This document shows, in pieces, positions 44,801 through 57,380 of a stretch of DNA of 64,000 nt. Origin of the DNA: Aegilops tauschii subsp. strangulata (Eukaryota > Streptophyta > Magnoliopsida > Poales > Poaceae); the NCBI RefSeq assembly GCF_002575655.3, contig NC_053040.3:224888628-224952627 (forward strand). Reading direction: 5' to 3'. The notes beneath the pieces were generated by a model, which did no database searches, was not told the origin of the DNA, and was given only the letters and a program-made list of their open reading frames with translations. Within the stretch, counting starts at the first letter, position 1. Each line of letters starts with the position of its first letter. The translations under genes were made by a program, and so were the position numbers.

Positions 44801-45746
44801 GTACGTGCGACTCCTATCGGGATTGTCGACACATCGGGCGGCTTTGCTGGTCTTGTTTTACCATTGTCGAAATGTCTTGTAAATCGAGATTCCGAGACTG
44901 ATCGGGTCTTCCCGGGAGAAGGAATATCCTTCGTTGACCGTGAGAGCTTATAATGGGCTAAGTTGGGACACCCCTGCAAGTTATAAACTTTCGAGAGCCG
45001 TGCCCGCGGTTATGTGGCAGATGGGAATTTGTTAAAGTCCGGTTGTAGAGAACTTGACACTTGACTTAATTAAAGTACATCAACCGCGTGTGTAGCCGTG
45101 ATGGTCTCTTCTCGGCGGAGTCCGGGAAGTGAACACGGTTCTTGTGTTATGGTTGTGCGTAAGTAGTTTCAGGATCACTTCTAGCTTCACGACCGTTGCG
45201 TTGCTTCTCTTCGCGCTCTTATTTGCGTATGTTAGCCACCATACATGCTAGTGCTTGCTGCAGCTCCACCTCACTACCCTTTCCTACCCATAAGCTTAAA
45301 TAGTCTTGATCTCGCGGGTGTGAGATTGCTGAGTCCTCGTGACTCACAGATTCTACCAAAACAGTTGAAGGTGCCGATGACACCAGTGCATGTGACGCAA
45401 CTGAACTCAAGTGGGAGTTCGATGAAGACCTTGTTCGTTACTATGTTTGGTTTCCAGATGATCAGTAGTGGAGCCCAGTTGGGACGATCGGGGATCTAGC
45501 ATTTGGGGTTATCTTCTTTTCATTTGGTTTTGACCGTAGTCGGTCTATGTGTGTATTTTGGATGATGTATGAATTTATTTATGTATTGTGTGAAGTGGCG
45601 ATTGTAAGCCAACTCTTTATCCCATTCTTGTTCATTACATGGGATTGTGTGAAGATGACCCTTCTTGCGACAAAACCTACAATGCGGTTATGCCTCTAAG
45701 TCGTGCCTCGACACGTGAGAGATATAGCCGCATCGTGGGCGTTACA
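41866..45746 (+). repeat. LARD 3' LTR
   Basis: Second copy of the long LTR, TATA box TATATAAA at 42277-42284. The 264-codon ORF at 42490-43284 is open here but broken in the 5' LTR (stops after 35107/35211), so it is not considered a gene. Confidence 0.8.
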
Positions 45747-46171
45747 AGCGTCCATCGCCCTGGTGCTCTCGGCGCGACGTGGTCAACGTGGACAAGGAAC
45801 GACTTCCATCGGAAGAGTACTGTACGTGGAGAGGCTGACAGCTGGGTCCACGGCCGCAGCAAGGAAGTGCCTCCTTATTACACGGAAAATAATGATTCCT
45901 CCACCTGACAGCAGGGACCCACCGGACGGGCCACCGTATGTCACAAAAAATGATTCGCCCCCTGACTGCTGGGACCCACCAGCTACATCTTCGCACGCAA
46001 GGAAGTGCCTGACAGTCGGGACCCACCCGGTGGAAGCGTACGTAGTGTTGTCATTCCGGCCGCAAACGTGTACGTACATACTGGTCGATCGATCTTTTAG
46101 CAAGTTGCAGCGACAAACCATGGTCGTGTAAGGAAGGGCACGTGTGGTAGTAGAGGCGCGCACGTGTCGTA
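45747..46171 (+). mobile_element. CACTA-type host element, piece 3 (rest of unit B)
   Basis: Continues from 34305 (CGTCCATCGCC...GTGCTCTCGGCG, matching 12478-12500 in unit A) and ends at the LTR beginning at 46172. Confidence 0.5.
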
Positions 46172-47678
46172 TGATACGTCTCCAACGTATCTATAATTTA
46201 TGAAATATTCATGCCAAGTTTATAATAGTTTTATATGATTTTGGTATGATTTGATTAGAACTAACCCGGACTGACGTTGTTTTCAGCAGAACTACCATGG
46301 TGTTTTTTTGTGCAGAAATAAAATTTCTCGGAATGATGAAAATCAACGGAGAATTTTTCTGGAAAATATAAAAAATACTAGAACAAAAATCTACTGGAGG
46401 GGACTCCCGTGGGCCCCACGAGGGTGGGGGTGCGCCCTTGTGCCTCGTGGACTACCCGTGGGGCCCCCTGACTTGTTCTCGACGCCAACCTCTCCTATAA
46501 ATACGCAAACCTCCAGAAATTAACCTAGATCGGAAGTTCCGCCGCCGCAAGGCTCTGTAGCCACGAGAAATCAATCTAGGCCCTCTCTGGCACCCTGCCA
46601 GAGGGGGCCATCATCACCGGAGGCCATGGAGGAGGATCCCGGAGGGGCCATCATCGCCATGAAGGCCAAGGACCAGAGGAAGAACCTCTCCCCATCTAGG
46701 GGGGAGGCCATGGAGGAGGAAGCACAAGGGGGTGAACCTCTCCTCCTCTCTCCCGGTGGCGCCGGAGTGCCATCGGGAGGGGAATCACCGCCGCGGTGAT
46801 CGTCTTCATCAACATCACCATCATCATCACCATCCTCATCTGTTTTACGGCGTCCACTCTCCCGCACCCCACTGTAATCCCTACTTGAACATGGTGCTTT
46901 ATGCCACATATTATGATCCAATGATGTGTTGTCATCCTATGATGTTTTGAGTAGATATCCTTTGTCTTTGGGTTGATTGATGATCTAGATTGGTATGAGT
47001 TGTATGTTTTATTTTGGTGCTGTCCTATGGTGCCCTCCGTGTCGCGCAAGCGTGAGGGATTCCCGTTGTAGGGTGTTGCAATATGTCCATGGTTTACTTA
47101 TTGTCTGCATTGCTTGAGTGACAGAAGCATAAACACGAATAAGTGGGTCACGGCGTATGGGATAAAGGGGACTTGATGCTTTAATGCTATGGTTGGGTTT
47201 TACCTTAATGATCTTTAGTAGTTGCGGATGCTTGCTAGAGTTCCAATCATAAGTTCATATGATCCAAGACGAGAAAGTATGTTAGCTTATGCCTCTCCCT
47301 CATATGAAATTGCAATAGTGATTACCGATCTTGTTAACAATTGACTAGGACAATTCCGCACACCGACCCATCATTATTCCACACTCGCTATTTATAATAT
47401 TTAGTAATATATTCTGACTTTGTGATAACAGCACCTACTTTTATATTTTTAGCTCTCGGATATCATGCAAAGTTATCCTCTTGATACCCACAACGTAGTT
47501 TTATTTCTCGTTTCTAGTTGGAAGCAAACGCTCGGTGTACGTAGAGTCGTATCAGTGGCAGATAGGACTTGAGAGAATATTGATCTTACCTTTAGCTCCT
47601 TGTGGGTTCGACACTCCTTACTTATCACTTCCACCATTGGGAATTGCTACGATGATTCCCTGCACTTGGGGATTATCA
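46172..47678 (+). repeat. 5' LTR of the Sabrina-related element
   Basis: 1507 bp, TATA box TATAAATA at 46496-46503. Small ORFs in the GC-rich part (46571-47049) are also present in the 3' LTR and have no recognisable domain. Confidence 0.85.
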
Positions 47679-48079
47679 AGCTCTTTTCTGGCGCCGTTGC
47701 CGGGGAGCAATAGCGTGGGGTTGATATTCTCGTGTGTACTTGTTTGCTTTCTTCACTAAGTAGATTTGTTTTTTCCTTTTTGTTTCTGTTTAGTTGTGGG
47801 TGAAACATACAAAAAAATTAAAAGAATGAAAATACAAAAAAAATTACTTGCCACTCATGCCTAAAAAGTTTTTCAAAAGGGAAGTGATTGGAAAGTTATG
47901 CATTGAAGAAGTGAGGGTCGACCTTGAGCACTTGTGTTCATGCTCATGGAAAAAATGCAGAATTTTTCATGGAAGTTTCTCTGTAAATAATTATCCCCTT
48001 GTATATATTCATTGTATTATAAAAATAATGTGCCAAGCTTTGGTTTTAGGATGATTAGATTGCTTGTTTACTATGTGCA

Positions 48080-48690
48080 TTACAAAAACAGAAACTTTGT
48101 CTGTAGTGCGTGAATTTAATTTTTTTACTGGAAAGTGAAATGGGTCTGAAACTTTTTGCACATTACTTCTGTACAAATTGTTTAAATTTTCATATTTGTT
48201 TAGAATTTTTTTGAGTTACAGAAGTTTACTAAACTTTCAGATTACTACAGACTGTCCTGTTTTCGACAGATTCTGTTTTCTATGTGTTGATCGATTATTT
48301 TGATGAATCTATGGGTAGTATCGGGGGGTATGAACCATGGTGAAGTTGGAATACAGTAGATAAAGTGCTAATATGGGATTGGAATGAGTTTGCAACAGTA
48401 CCTAAAGGTTGTTATTTGCTTGAGTATACTAACGGATCTCACAAAGTTTTTGTTAAGTTTTTGTGGATGAAGTGTTCGAAGAACGAGGAGTTACCGATGT
48501 GAGAAGAATAAAGAGAGGCAAGAGTTCAAGCTTGGGGATTCCCAAGGCACCCCAAGTAAATATTCCAAGAATACTCAAGCATCTAAGCTTGGGGATGCCC
48601 CGGTTGGCATCCCATCTTTCTTCTTCAACAATTATCGGTATACCTCGGTTTTTGTTTTTCCTTCAAGAACCATGCTAGTATGAGATAGCC
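48080..48690 (+). repeat. shared internal module, copy 1
   Basis: Begins AACAGAAACTTTG, includes GACAGATTCTGTTTTC and GGTATGAACCATGGTGAAGT, and ends in the hairpin GGGGATGCC/CCGGTT/GGCATCCCA (48591-48614). It is recognisably the same module as 28590-29160 and as 49520-50120. Confidence 0.65.
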
Positions 48691-48711
48691 CTTAATTGAT
48701 TTATAGAATAC

Positions 48712-48900
48712 TTCATGTGCTTCACTTATATCTTTTAAGTATGATCTTATAGAATTGCTCTTTGTGCTTCACTTAAATCATTTGAGTATGGTTTTATAGA
48801 ATGCTTCGTGTGCTTCACTTATATATTTTGAGCTTGGATATTGGTTAGTCTATATTAATTGTAGAATTCTCCATGAACTTCACTTATATCTTTTGGAGTA
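48712..48900 (+). repeat. array of short repeats CTTCACTTATATCTTTTGAG
   Basis: Four copies of a roughly 20-bp motif at about 48720, 48767, 48813 and 48878, spaced 46-65 bp. The same motif occurs after each copy of the module (29319-29444 and 50245-50300). Confidence 0.65.
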
Positions 48901-48935
48901 TGAATAATACTATCATCTAAAGCGGGTTTGGAAGA

Positions 48936-49322
48936 GTGTCAACTTTACGAATTAGTGATCCCACTATTCCGAATGAGAAGAATTTTGCTTATGTGGAGAG
49001 TAGAAAAATTTATGTGCTTGTAGATCATGAAAAGAATGCTTTATGTGATGGTTATATTGTTGAATTCATTCATGATGCTACTGAAAATTATTATGAGGGA
49101 GGAATATATGCTTGTAGGAGTTTCAATAATATCAAGTTTCCTCTCTATGTGCTTAAAGTTTTGAAGTTATACTTGTTTTGCCTTCCTATGCTAGTTGATT
49201 CTTGTTCCTATAAATTATGTGCTCACAAAATCCCAAGGCATAGGAAGTGGGTTAGATTTAAATGTGCTAGTCATATTCTTCATGATGCTCTCTCTATGTT
49301 TCAATTCTTTTCTTTTATGTGA
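48936..49322 (+). pseudogene. small retroelement protein remnant, unknown function
   Basis: Open frame of 128 codons. The first part is polar and acidic (KNFAYVESRKIYVLVDHEKN, EFIHDATENYYEGG); the second is hydrophobic then basic (LKLYLFCLPMLVDSCSYKLC, HRKWVRFKCAS). I recall similar open frames in related wheat elements but no domain name. It lies between the two module copies and is followed by TTGTTGGGAGACAACCC, as the Sabrina-like gag is followed by a similar motif. It may be a C-terminal fragment of a larger lost gene. Confidence 0.35.
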
Positions 49323-49519
49323 GCATCATTGGAATCATCATGCCTAGCTAAAAGGCATTAAAGAAAAGCGCTTGTTGGGAGACAACCCAATATTTAACCT
49401 TATTGTTTTTGTGTGTTTACATGATTAAGCTACTGTAGTAATCATGTTTTATAGCTTTTGTCTCAATAAAGTGCCAAGTAAGACCTTTGGGAAGACTTGG
49501 GTGAAAATTAATGTGATCT

Positions 49520-50120
49520 TGCTGTAAAAAACAGAAACTTTGCGCTCACGGTATTAGCTGCCATTTTTTACAGAAGAGTGCTTTTGAGTTGATTATTTTT
49601 GCAGAAGATTAATAGACAAATTCCTCACGTCCACCAATTTATATCATAATTTTTGGACTAGAAGAAGTATGGTTTCTGTTCAGATCATCACAGACTGTTC
49701 TGTTTCTGACAGATTCTGTTTTCATTGCATAGTTTGCTTGTTTTCTAGTTTCTATGGCTTATATTTCTCAATATAAATTGTAGAAATTATATGGTACAGT
49801 AGACATTGTGTGAGAACAATTATGAACCTTGTATTTAACATTACCAAAGTGAATGGTTTGCTCTTTATCATACTAACCTATCTCACGAAGTTCCGTTAAG
49901 TTTCGTGTGATTGAAGTTTTCAAGCTTTGGGTGAGATATCGATATGAGGAGAATAAGGAGTGGAAAGACCCTAAGCTTGGGGATGCCCAAGGAAACCCAA
50001 GTTAATATTCAAGTAAGACTCAAGTGCCTAAGATTGGGGATGCCCCGGAAGGCATCCCCACTTTCGTCTTCAAAACTATCGGTATACCTTACTCGGAGCT
50101 ATATTTTTATTCGTCACATG
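49520..50120 (+). repeat. shared internal module, copy 2
   Basis: Again AACAGAAACTTTGCGCTCACG at the start, GACAGATTCTGTTTTC in the middle, and a perfect hairpin GGGGATGCC/CCGGAA/GGCATCCCC (50036-50059) at the end. The stretch from 50120 to 50836 shows only short repeats. Confidence 0.65.
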
Positions 50121-50836
50121 ATATGTGTTTTGCTTGGAGCATATTTTCAATTTTACTTGCTTTTTGAATAAAATCATTGCATCTGAAATATTGAATGAAA
50201 AAGAATCCTCCCATGGCTAGTTAATTATTTGACTACTCAGTGTCTTTCACTTATATCTTTTGGAGTAGTTTGTCATCTACTCACGTGCTTCACATATATT
50301 CTATGAGTGAATGGTTGAATGAATTGAATATCATAAATCTGAATTTATGTTTCATATGATTATACCATGGGGAGTAATGACTTCACACATAATAAGTATA
50401 GGTAGTAAACTTATTGAAAGTTAGCAAACGCAGAATTGGTCACTTGAACAATTCATGAAAGAATATTGAAGGAAGAGAGATTTCACATATAAATATACTA
50501 TCATGGACATCTTTTGTAATTGTGAGCACTCATTAAAATATGACATGCTAAAAGGTTGATGTTGGACAAGGAAGACAACTTAATGGGTTATGTTTTCCTA
50601 TATCCGAAACGTTATATTGTCTTGGATCATCCAACATGTTGAGCTTGCCTTTCCCTCTCATGCTAGCCAAATTCTTTGCACCAAGTAGAGATACTACTTG
50701 TGCGTCCAAGCATCCCTTAAACTAGTTTTGCCATGAGAGTCCACCATACCTACCTATGGATCGAGTAAGATCCTTCAAGTAAGTTGTCATTGGTGCATGC
50801 AATAAAAATTGCTCTCTAAATATCTATGATCTATTA

Positions 50837-53800
50837 TGTAACGCCCACGATGCGGCTATATCTCCCACGTGTCGAGGCACGACTTAGAGGCATAACCGCA
50901 TAGTGGTTTTGTCGCAAGAAGGGTCATCTTCACACAATCCCATGTAATGAACAAGAATGGGATAAAGAGTTGGCTTACAATCGCCACTTCACACAATACA
51001 TAAATATCATCATACATCATCCAAAATACAATCATATAGACCGACTACGGTCAAAATTCAGATGAAAATAAGACAACCCCAAATGCTAGATCCCCGATCG
51101 TCCCAACTGGGCACCACTACTGATCATCAGGAAAAGACACATAGTAACGACCACGTTCCTCGTCGAACTCCCACTTGAGATCAACGCCATCATCTGCACT
51201 GGCATCGTCGGCACCTGCAACTGTTTTGGTAGAATCTGTGAGTCACGGGGACTCAGCAATCTCACACCCGCGAGATCAAGACTATTTAAGCTTAAAGGGG
51301 GGAATGGTGCAAAGAGGTGGAGCTGCAGCGGCAAAAGCATATATGGTGACTAACTTGCGCAAATGAGAGCGAGAAGAGAAGCAACGGAACGGACGTCATC
51401 TAGCAATGACCAAGAAGTGGTCCTGAACACCTACTTACGTCATACATAACTCAGACCGTGTTCACTTCCCGGACTCCGCCGAGAAGAGACCATCACGGTT
51501 ACACACGCGCTTGGTCTATTTTAATTGGGTCAAGTGACAAGTTATCTACAACCGGACATTAACAAATTCCCATCTGCCTCATAACCGCGGGCACGGCTTT
51601 CGAAAGATAATACCCTGCAGGGGTGTCCCAACTTAGCCCATCATAAGCTCTCACGGTCAACGAAGGATAAACCTTCTCCCGGAAAAACCCGATCAGTCTC
51701 GGAATCCCGGTTTACAAGACATCTCGACAATGGTAAAACAAGACCAGCAAAGCCACCCGGATGTGCCGACAAATCCCGATAGGAGCTGCACATATCTCGT
51801 TCTCAGGGCACACTGGATGAGACATCCTACGAGTAAAACCAGACCTCGAGTTTCCAGGAGGGGGCCCCGCAGTCTGCTCAGTTCGGACCAACACTCGAAG
51901 GAGCACTGGCCCGGGGGGTTTAAAATAAGATGACCCTCGGGCTCGCGAAAACCCGGGGGAAAAGGCTTAGGTGGCAAATGGTAAAACCAAAGTTGGGCCT
52001 TGCTGGAGGAGTTTTATTCAAGGCGAACTGTCAAGGGGGTCCCATAAATCACCCGACCGTGTAAGGAATGCAAACTCAAGGAACATAATCCCGGTATAAC
52101 AGTAACTAGGGCGGCAAGAGTGGAACAAAACACCAGGCATAAGGCCGAGCCTTCCACCCTTTACCAAATATATATAGATGCATTAATTAAATAAGAGATA
52201 TTGTGATATCCCAACATATCCATGTTCCGACTTGGAACAACTTCAACTTCACCTGCAACTAGCAACGCTATAAGAGGGGCTGAGCAAAAGCGGTAACATA
52301 GCCAAACAACGGTTTGCTAGGAAAGGATGGTTAGGGCTGACATGGCTAAAATGGGAGACATGATATAGCAAGTGATAGGTAGCGGAGCATGGCAATAGAG
52401 CGAACAACTAGCATAGCAAAGATAGAAGTGATTTCGAGGGGTGGTCATCTTGCCTGCAAGATTCTCAGAGTTGTCGAAAGCTTGATCCTCGTAAGCGTAC
52501 TCGACAGGTTCCTCATTCACGAACTCGTCTCCCGGCTCTACCCAAGACAAGAACACAAACAAACGGAACCACAATCAACAACGAGAAATGCGCAAGCAAC
52601 ATGATGCAAAACATGTATGATATGCAAGATATGATATGCGATGCATATGCGTGCTTCGGAAGGAAAAAGATGAACATGGCAGTAACTTGGCAAACCAAGC
52701 ATGCCACTGGAAATATGAGATGATTTCGGTCGAAATCCATATAAAGATCACCGGAATCGGATGCACGGTTTGCAAATGGCAAGCAAAACAAGATTGACAC
52801 GAATCTGCGATTAACAGCAAGATAGCACTTAAAATGCAACAAACAACAATACTACAGCACCCTAACATAGCAACAAAGCACATGACAGTAATTTACAGGA
52901 GATTCTTGACAAAAGAGGAACACTGAGCTACTGCTAGTTCTCAACATATCAAGCTCAAACAAGCATGGCAAAAGTGCAAAAGATTACAGGTTCACGGACT
53001 TGGTGAAGAACTGGACATGGCAGAAATCAGCATCAGGTAGCAATGTTCAGAGCACGAAATTAACATGCTACAGGAACTTAACATAGAAAAACAAGGCATG
53101 GTAGTGTTCTACTAAATGCACATGACAAAAGTCCCTTACTGACCATAAGCCAAAAAGGATCAGAAGATATGATGGCAAGCATGTAAACATAGCAAGTTTC
53201 GTTATCAGGTTTCGGACAGAAAACAGAGCATGGCAGAAATATTAATATGTAGGCCTCTTTGTGAGCTTGATGCACTCACTACAGAGCAATGCATGACAAA
53301 CCAAGCATACCTACAGCAATATGGAATGTTTATGAAGCTAACCATGGCAAGAACAATTGCATAGCATGTTTGGATCAACTACAATAAGCTTGGCAAGAAA
53401 GCATGTCATGTTAAGAATCTGCCAGAAATATTTTATAGCAAACGTAGAGCAAGATTGAGTCATACTATGGCACTCCAAAATTGCAAACAATCGCAGGAAT
53501 GGATCAATTACAACTATATCTACAAAACATCCTTACTGAACATCTCCAAAATATGCATGCATCTATCTGTAGCATCAAGTTTACATGGCAACAAAATTAC
53601 AGCAGACAAGGACTTGGAGAAATCACTGTCCCTGAAATCAGAAATATTACGGGGCCTACTTTGCATGCTTGTGCTAGTCACCACAGAGATCACAAAAATA
53701 CATGGACTATACCACTGGAAAGATAGCATGGCATACTTCAAAACACATGTAGAGCTCATGCTCAAAAGATGCACAGATTAAATGATACAAAAATGACAAA

Positions 53801-55095
53801 TCTCCAAGTTCTGCTAAGAACCAGAGAATAACAGCAACTAGCCCTCTTCCAACAGAGATTTGGGCATCAAGATGACCTCTAATGAACAAGGTGCAATTGA
53901 ACAAAATGAAGAGCATCACGAGACGAACAATTTGACATATTACACGCGCGAATAGGAGCTACATGCAAGAAGTTATCGCATCGGGAACAGAGCAAGATGC
54001 TGATGAAATTTCATGACTTAGAAGAAAAAGAGGGCTCGGGGGAAAAGTCAACCTACGGGCACGGCGATCCAGATCTGGCCGGAGGTCGTGGAGGTCGGGG
54101 CGGCCGGAGCCTTGCCGGAGTGGAGGAGGGCGCGGAGCCCCGGGCTGCGGCCGGAGGAGGAGGCCGGCGACCGGCAGCGGCAGAGGGGGCGGCGGCGCGC
54201 TGGCGGCGCACGGCGGAGGGGAGCACGGCCGGCGGCGGAGCACCCGAGGGCGGCGGCGGCGGCGAGGAAGACCGGCGGGTCGGCGGGTCGGCGGGGCCGG
54301 GCGACCGGCGGCGGGCGGAGACACGCGCGGGCGCGGGCGCGCTCGTGGGCGCGCGGCGGCGGGATGGGCCGGCGGGCCCGATCCGGGCCCGGCGGGCCTG
54401 GCGCGGCGGAGACGGCGGCGGGGGCGACGTGGCGCGATGCCACTGGCCGGGAGCGGCGGCGCGTTTTGTCCGGCGGCGGCTGGACACGTCCGCCCGCGGA
54501 GAGGCGATTTAGGGTTACGGGAGACTGCGATTTCGTTTTCGGGATGCCCACATATTTATAGGTAGAGGGAGCTAGGAGGCTCCAAATGAGGTGCGGTTTT
54601 CGCCCACACGATCGTGATCGAACGACCTAGAGCATGGAAGAGAGTTTGGTGGGTTTTGGGCTGGTTTTGGAGGGGGTTTTTGCTGGACACTCAAATGGAC
54701 TTTGCGGATGCCCGGTTAACCGTTGGAGTACCAAACGACCTCCGAATGGAACGAAAGTTGACCGGTAGTCTCCGGGTGGTATATTAAGACCACTTGACAA
54801 GCCTCGGTCCATTCCGAGAAAGTTTGACACACGCACACGAAAGAAAACAAGAGGGGTGCACCGGAGGAGATAGGAGCGCCGGATTGGAAAACGGACAACG
54901 GGGAAAATGCTCGGATGCATGAGACGAACCCGTATGCGAATGCAATGCACATGATGACATGATATGAAAATGCATGACATGACAAAATACAAAACGAAAG
55001 ACAAAACCCGACAACGGAGGGAAAAACATATCACATAGTCGGAAATGGCAAGAGTCGGAGTTACAAATATGGCAAGTTACATGCGGGGTGTTACA
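50837..55095 (-). mobile_element. solo LTR of a Sukkula-like LARD, reverse orientation
   Basis: Starts TGTAACGCCCACGATGCGGC and ends GGGGTGTTACA, the reverse complement of the LARD LTR. The perfect target duplication TATTA (50832-50836 and 55096-55100) shows one LTR inserted or, more likely, an element collapsed by LTR-LTR recombination. At 4259 bp it is longer than the LTRs at 34306 and 41866 and is visibly diverged. A very GC-rich block (54040-54480) corresponds to the leader block of the LTR; the ORFs there are composition artefacts. TATA-like CATATTTATAGG at about 54550 (minus: CTATAAATATG). Confidence 0.85.
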
Positions 55096-55100
55096 TATTA

Positions 55101-55843
55101 GTGCGAAGAAAATAAGCTTTATACGAACTTGTGATAGGGAAGAAATAAAAGCGACGACTGCATAATAAAGGTCTTTATCACAAGAGGCAATATAAAGTGA
55201 CGCTTTTTTGCATTAAGATTTTGTGCATCCAACCATAAAAGCGCATGACAACCTCTGCTTCCCTCTGTGAAGGGCCTATCATTTACTTGTATCTTCTACC
55301 CTTATACAAGAGTCATGGTGATCTTCACCTTTCCTTTTTACATTTTATCCTTTGGCAAGCGCATTGTGTTGGAAAGATCCTGATATATATATCCAATTGG
55401 ATGTGAGTTATCATGAACTATTATTGTTGACTTTACCCTTGAGGTAAAAGGTTGGGAGGCGAATCTATAAGCCGCTATCTTTCTCTGTGTCCGATTAAAA
55501 CTTTGAACCCATAAATATCACGTGAGTGTTAGAAATTGTGAAAGATTAAATGATAGTTGAGTATGTGGAGTTTGCTGAATCAAAGCTCTGACACAGACCC
55601 TTCCTGAAAATAAGATGAATTGCAATTGTTTGATGACTGAGAATATAGTTTGTTAGTTTCAAGAGAGTTTATGATCTATACTTTAACATGTGAATAGCTT
55701 GTTACTGGATCACTGGAAGTTTTATGAGTTGAGCTACTGTTATGATATATAATGATGCTAGAAACAGTGATTGGAATTATCATTGATCAAACTTATGCAC
55801 CTGCTAGCATTCACACTTCATAAATTATTTCTTTTATCATTTA
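55101..55843 (+). other. 3' part of the internal domain, non-coding
   Basis: AT-rich, no recognisable gene. It leads into the PPT-adjacent hairpin. Confidence 0.6.
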
Positions 55844-55881
55844 CCTACTCGAGGACGAGCAGGAATTAAGCTTGGGGATGC
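55844..55881 (+). other. PPT-adjacent hairpin and polypurine tract of the Sabrina-related element
   Basis: CCTACTCG / AGGA / CGAGCAGG (55844-55863; one G-T pair) followed by AATTAAGCTTGGGGATGC up to the 3' LTR at 55882. Confidence 0.7.
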
Positions 55882-57380
55882 TGATACGTCTCCAACGTAT
55901 CTATAATTTATGAAGTATTCATGCCAAGTTTACAATAGTATTATATGATTTTGGTATGATTTGATTAGAACTAACCCGGACTGACGCTGTTTTCAGCAGA
56001 ACTACCGTGGTGTTGTTTTTGTGTAGAAATAAAAGTTCTCGGAATGCGATGAAAATCAACGGAGAATTTTCCTGGAAAATATAAAAAATACTGGAACAAA
56101 AATCTACCGGAGGGGAGTCCCGTGGGCCCCACGAGGGTGGGGGCGCCCCCATGTGCCTCGTGGACTACCCGTGGGGCCCCCTGACTTGTTCTCGACGCCA
56201 ACCTCTCCTATAAATACCCAAACCTCCACAAATTAACCTAGATCGGAAGTTCCGCTGCCGCAAGCCTCTGTAGCCACGAGAAATCAATCTAGGCCCTCTC
56301 TGGCACCCTGCCGGAGGGGGCCATCATCACCGGAGGCCATGGAGGAGGATCCCAGAGGGGCCATCATCGCCATGAAAGCCAAGGACCAGAGGAAGAACCT
56401 CTCCCTATCTAGGGGGAGGCCATGGAGGAGTAAGCACAAGGGGGAGAACCTCTCCTCCTCTCTCTCGGTGGCGCCGGAGTGCCATCGGGAGGGGAATCAT
56501 TGCCGCGGTGATCGTCTTCATCAACATCACCATCCTCATCTCTTTCACGCGGTCCACTGTCCCGCACCCCGCTGTAATCCCTACTTGAACATGGTGCTGT
56601 ATGCCACATATTATGATCCAATGATGTGTTGTCATCCTATGATGTTTTGAGTAGATATCCTTTGTCTTTGGGTTGATTGATGATCTAGATTGGTATGAGT
56701 TGTATGTTTTATTTTGGTGCTGTCCTATGGTGCCCTCTGTGTCGCGCAAGCGTGAGGGATTCCCGTTGTAGGGTGTTGCAATATGTCCATGGTTTACTTA
56801 TTGTCTGCATTGCTTGAGTGACAGAAGCATAAACACGGATAAGTGGGTCACGGCGTATGGGATAAAGGGGACTTGATGCTTTAATGCTATGGTTGGGTTT
56901 TACCTTAATGATCTTTAGTAGTTGTGGATGCTTGCTAGAGTTCCAATCATAAGTGCATATGATCCAAGACGAGAAAGTATGTTAGCTTATGCCTCTCCCT
57001 CATATGAAATTGCAATAGTGATTACCGATCTTGTTAACAATTGCCTAGGACAATTCCGCACACCGACCCATCATTATTCCACACTCGCTATTTATAATAT
57101 TTAGTAATATATTCTGACTTTGTGATAACAGCACCTACTTTTATATTTTAGCTCTCCGATATCATGCAAAGTTATCCTCTTCATACCCACAACGTAGTTT
57201 TATTTCTCGTTTCTAGTTGGAAGCAGACGCTCGGTGTACGTAGAGTCGTATCAGTGGCAGATAGGACTTGAGAGAATATTGATCTTACCTTTAGCTCCTT
57301 GTGGGTTCGACACTCCATAGTTATCACTTCCACCATTGGGAATTGCTACGATGATTCCCTGCACTTGGGGATTATTATCA
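55882..57380 (+). repeat. 3' LTR of the Sabrina-related element
   Basis: 1499 bp, closely similar to the 5' LTR; TATA box TATAAATA at 56209-56216. Its end carries an extra TTA (GATTATTATCA) compared with the 5' LTR. Confidence 0.85.

Larger units (their letters stand above)
34306..45746 (+). mobile_element. Sukkula-like LARD (large retrotransposon derivative)
   Basis: Two directly repeated LTRs of 3899 and 3881 bp (TGTAACGCCCCGAGACC...GGGCGTTACA) flank a 3661-bp domain without gag or pol. Long LTRs with a conserved non-coding interior define LARDs. The LTR end (GCCGCATCGTGGGCGTTACA) resembles the barley Sukkula LTR end as I recall it. Flanks are GTCGT (34301-34305) and AGCGT (45747-45751), an imperfect target duplication. 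Host sequence is continuous across it when compared with 12455-12500. The two LTRs differ at scattered positions and small indels only. Confidence 0.8.
46172..57380 (+). mobile_element. Sabrina-related non-autonomous gypsy-type LTR retrotransposon with nested LARD solo LTR
   Basis: LTRs 46172-47678 and 55882-57380 begin TGATACGTCTCCAACG and end ATTATCA. Primer site TGGCGCCGTTGCCGGGGAG at 47689-47707. Internal domain 47679-55881 has no RT or integrase. The family name is uncertain (WHAM/Fatima group). Instead of a 5-bp target duplication, the flanks share 18 bp (46148-46165 and 57381-57398). Confidence 0.8.

Noticed and set aside
53997..54561. GC-rich ORFs of 144-171 codons on both strands
   Set aside because: They lie in the leader block of the solo LTR and are Gly/Arg/Pro/Ala composition products.
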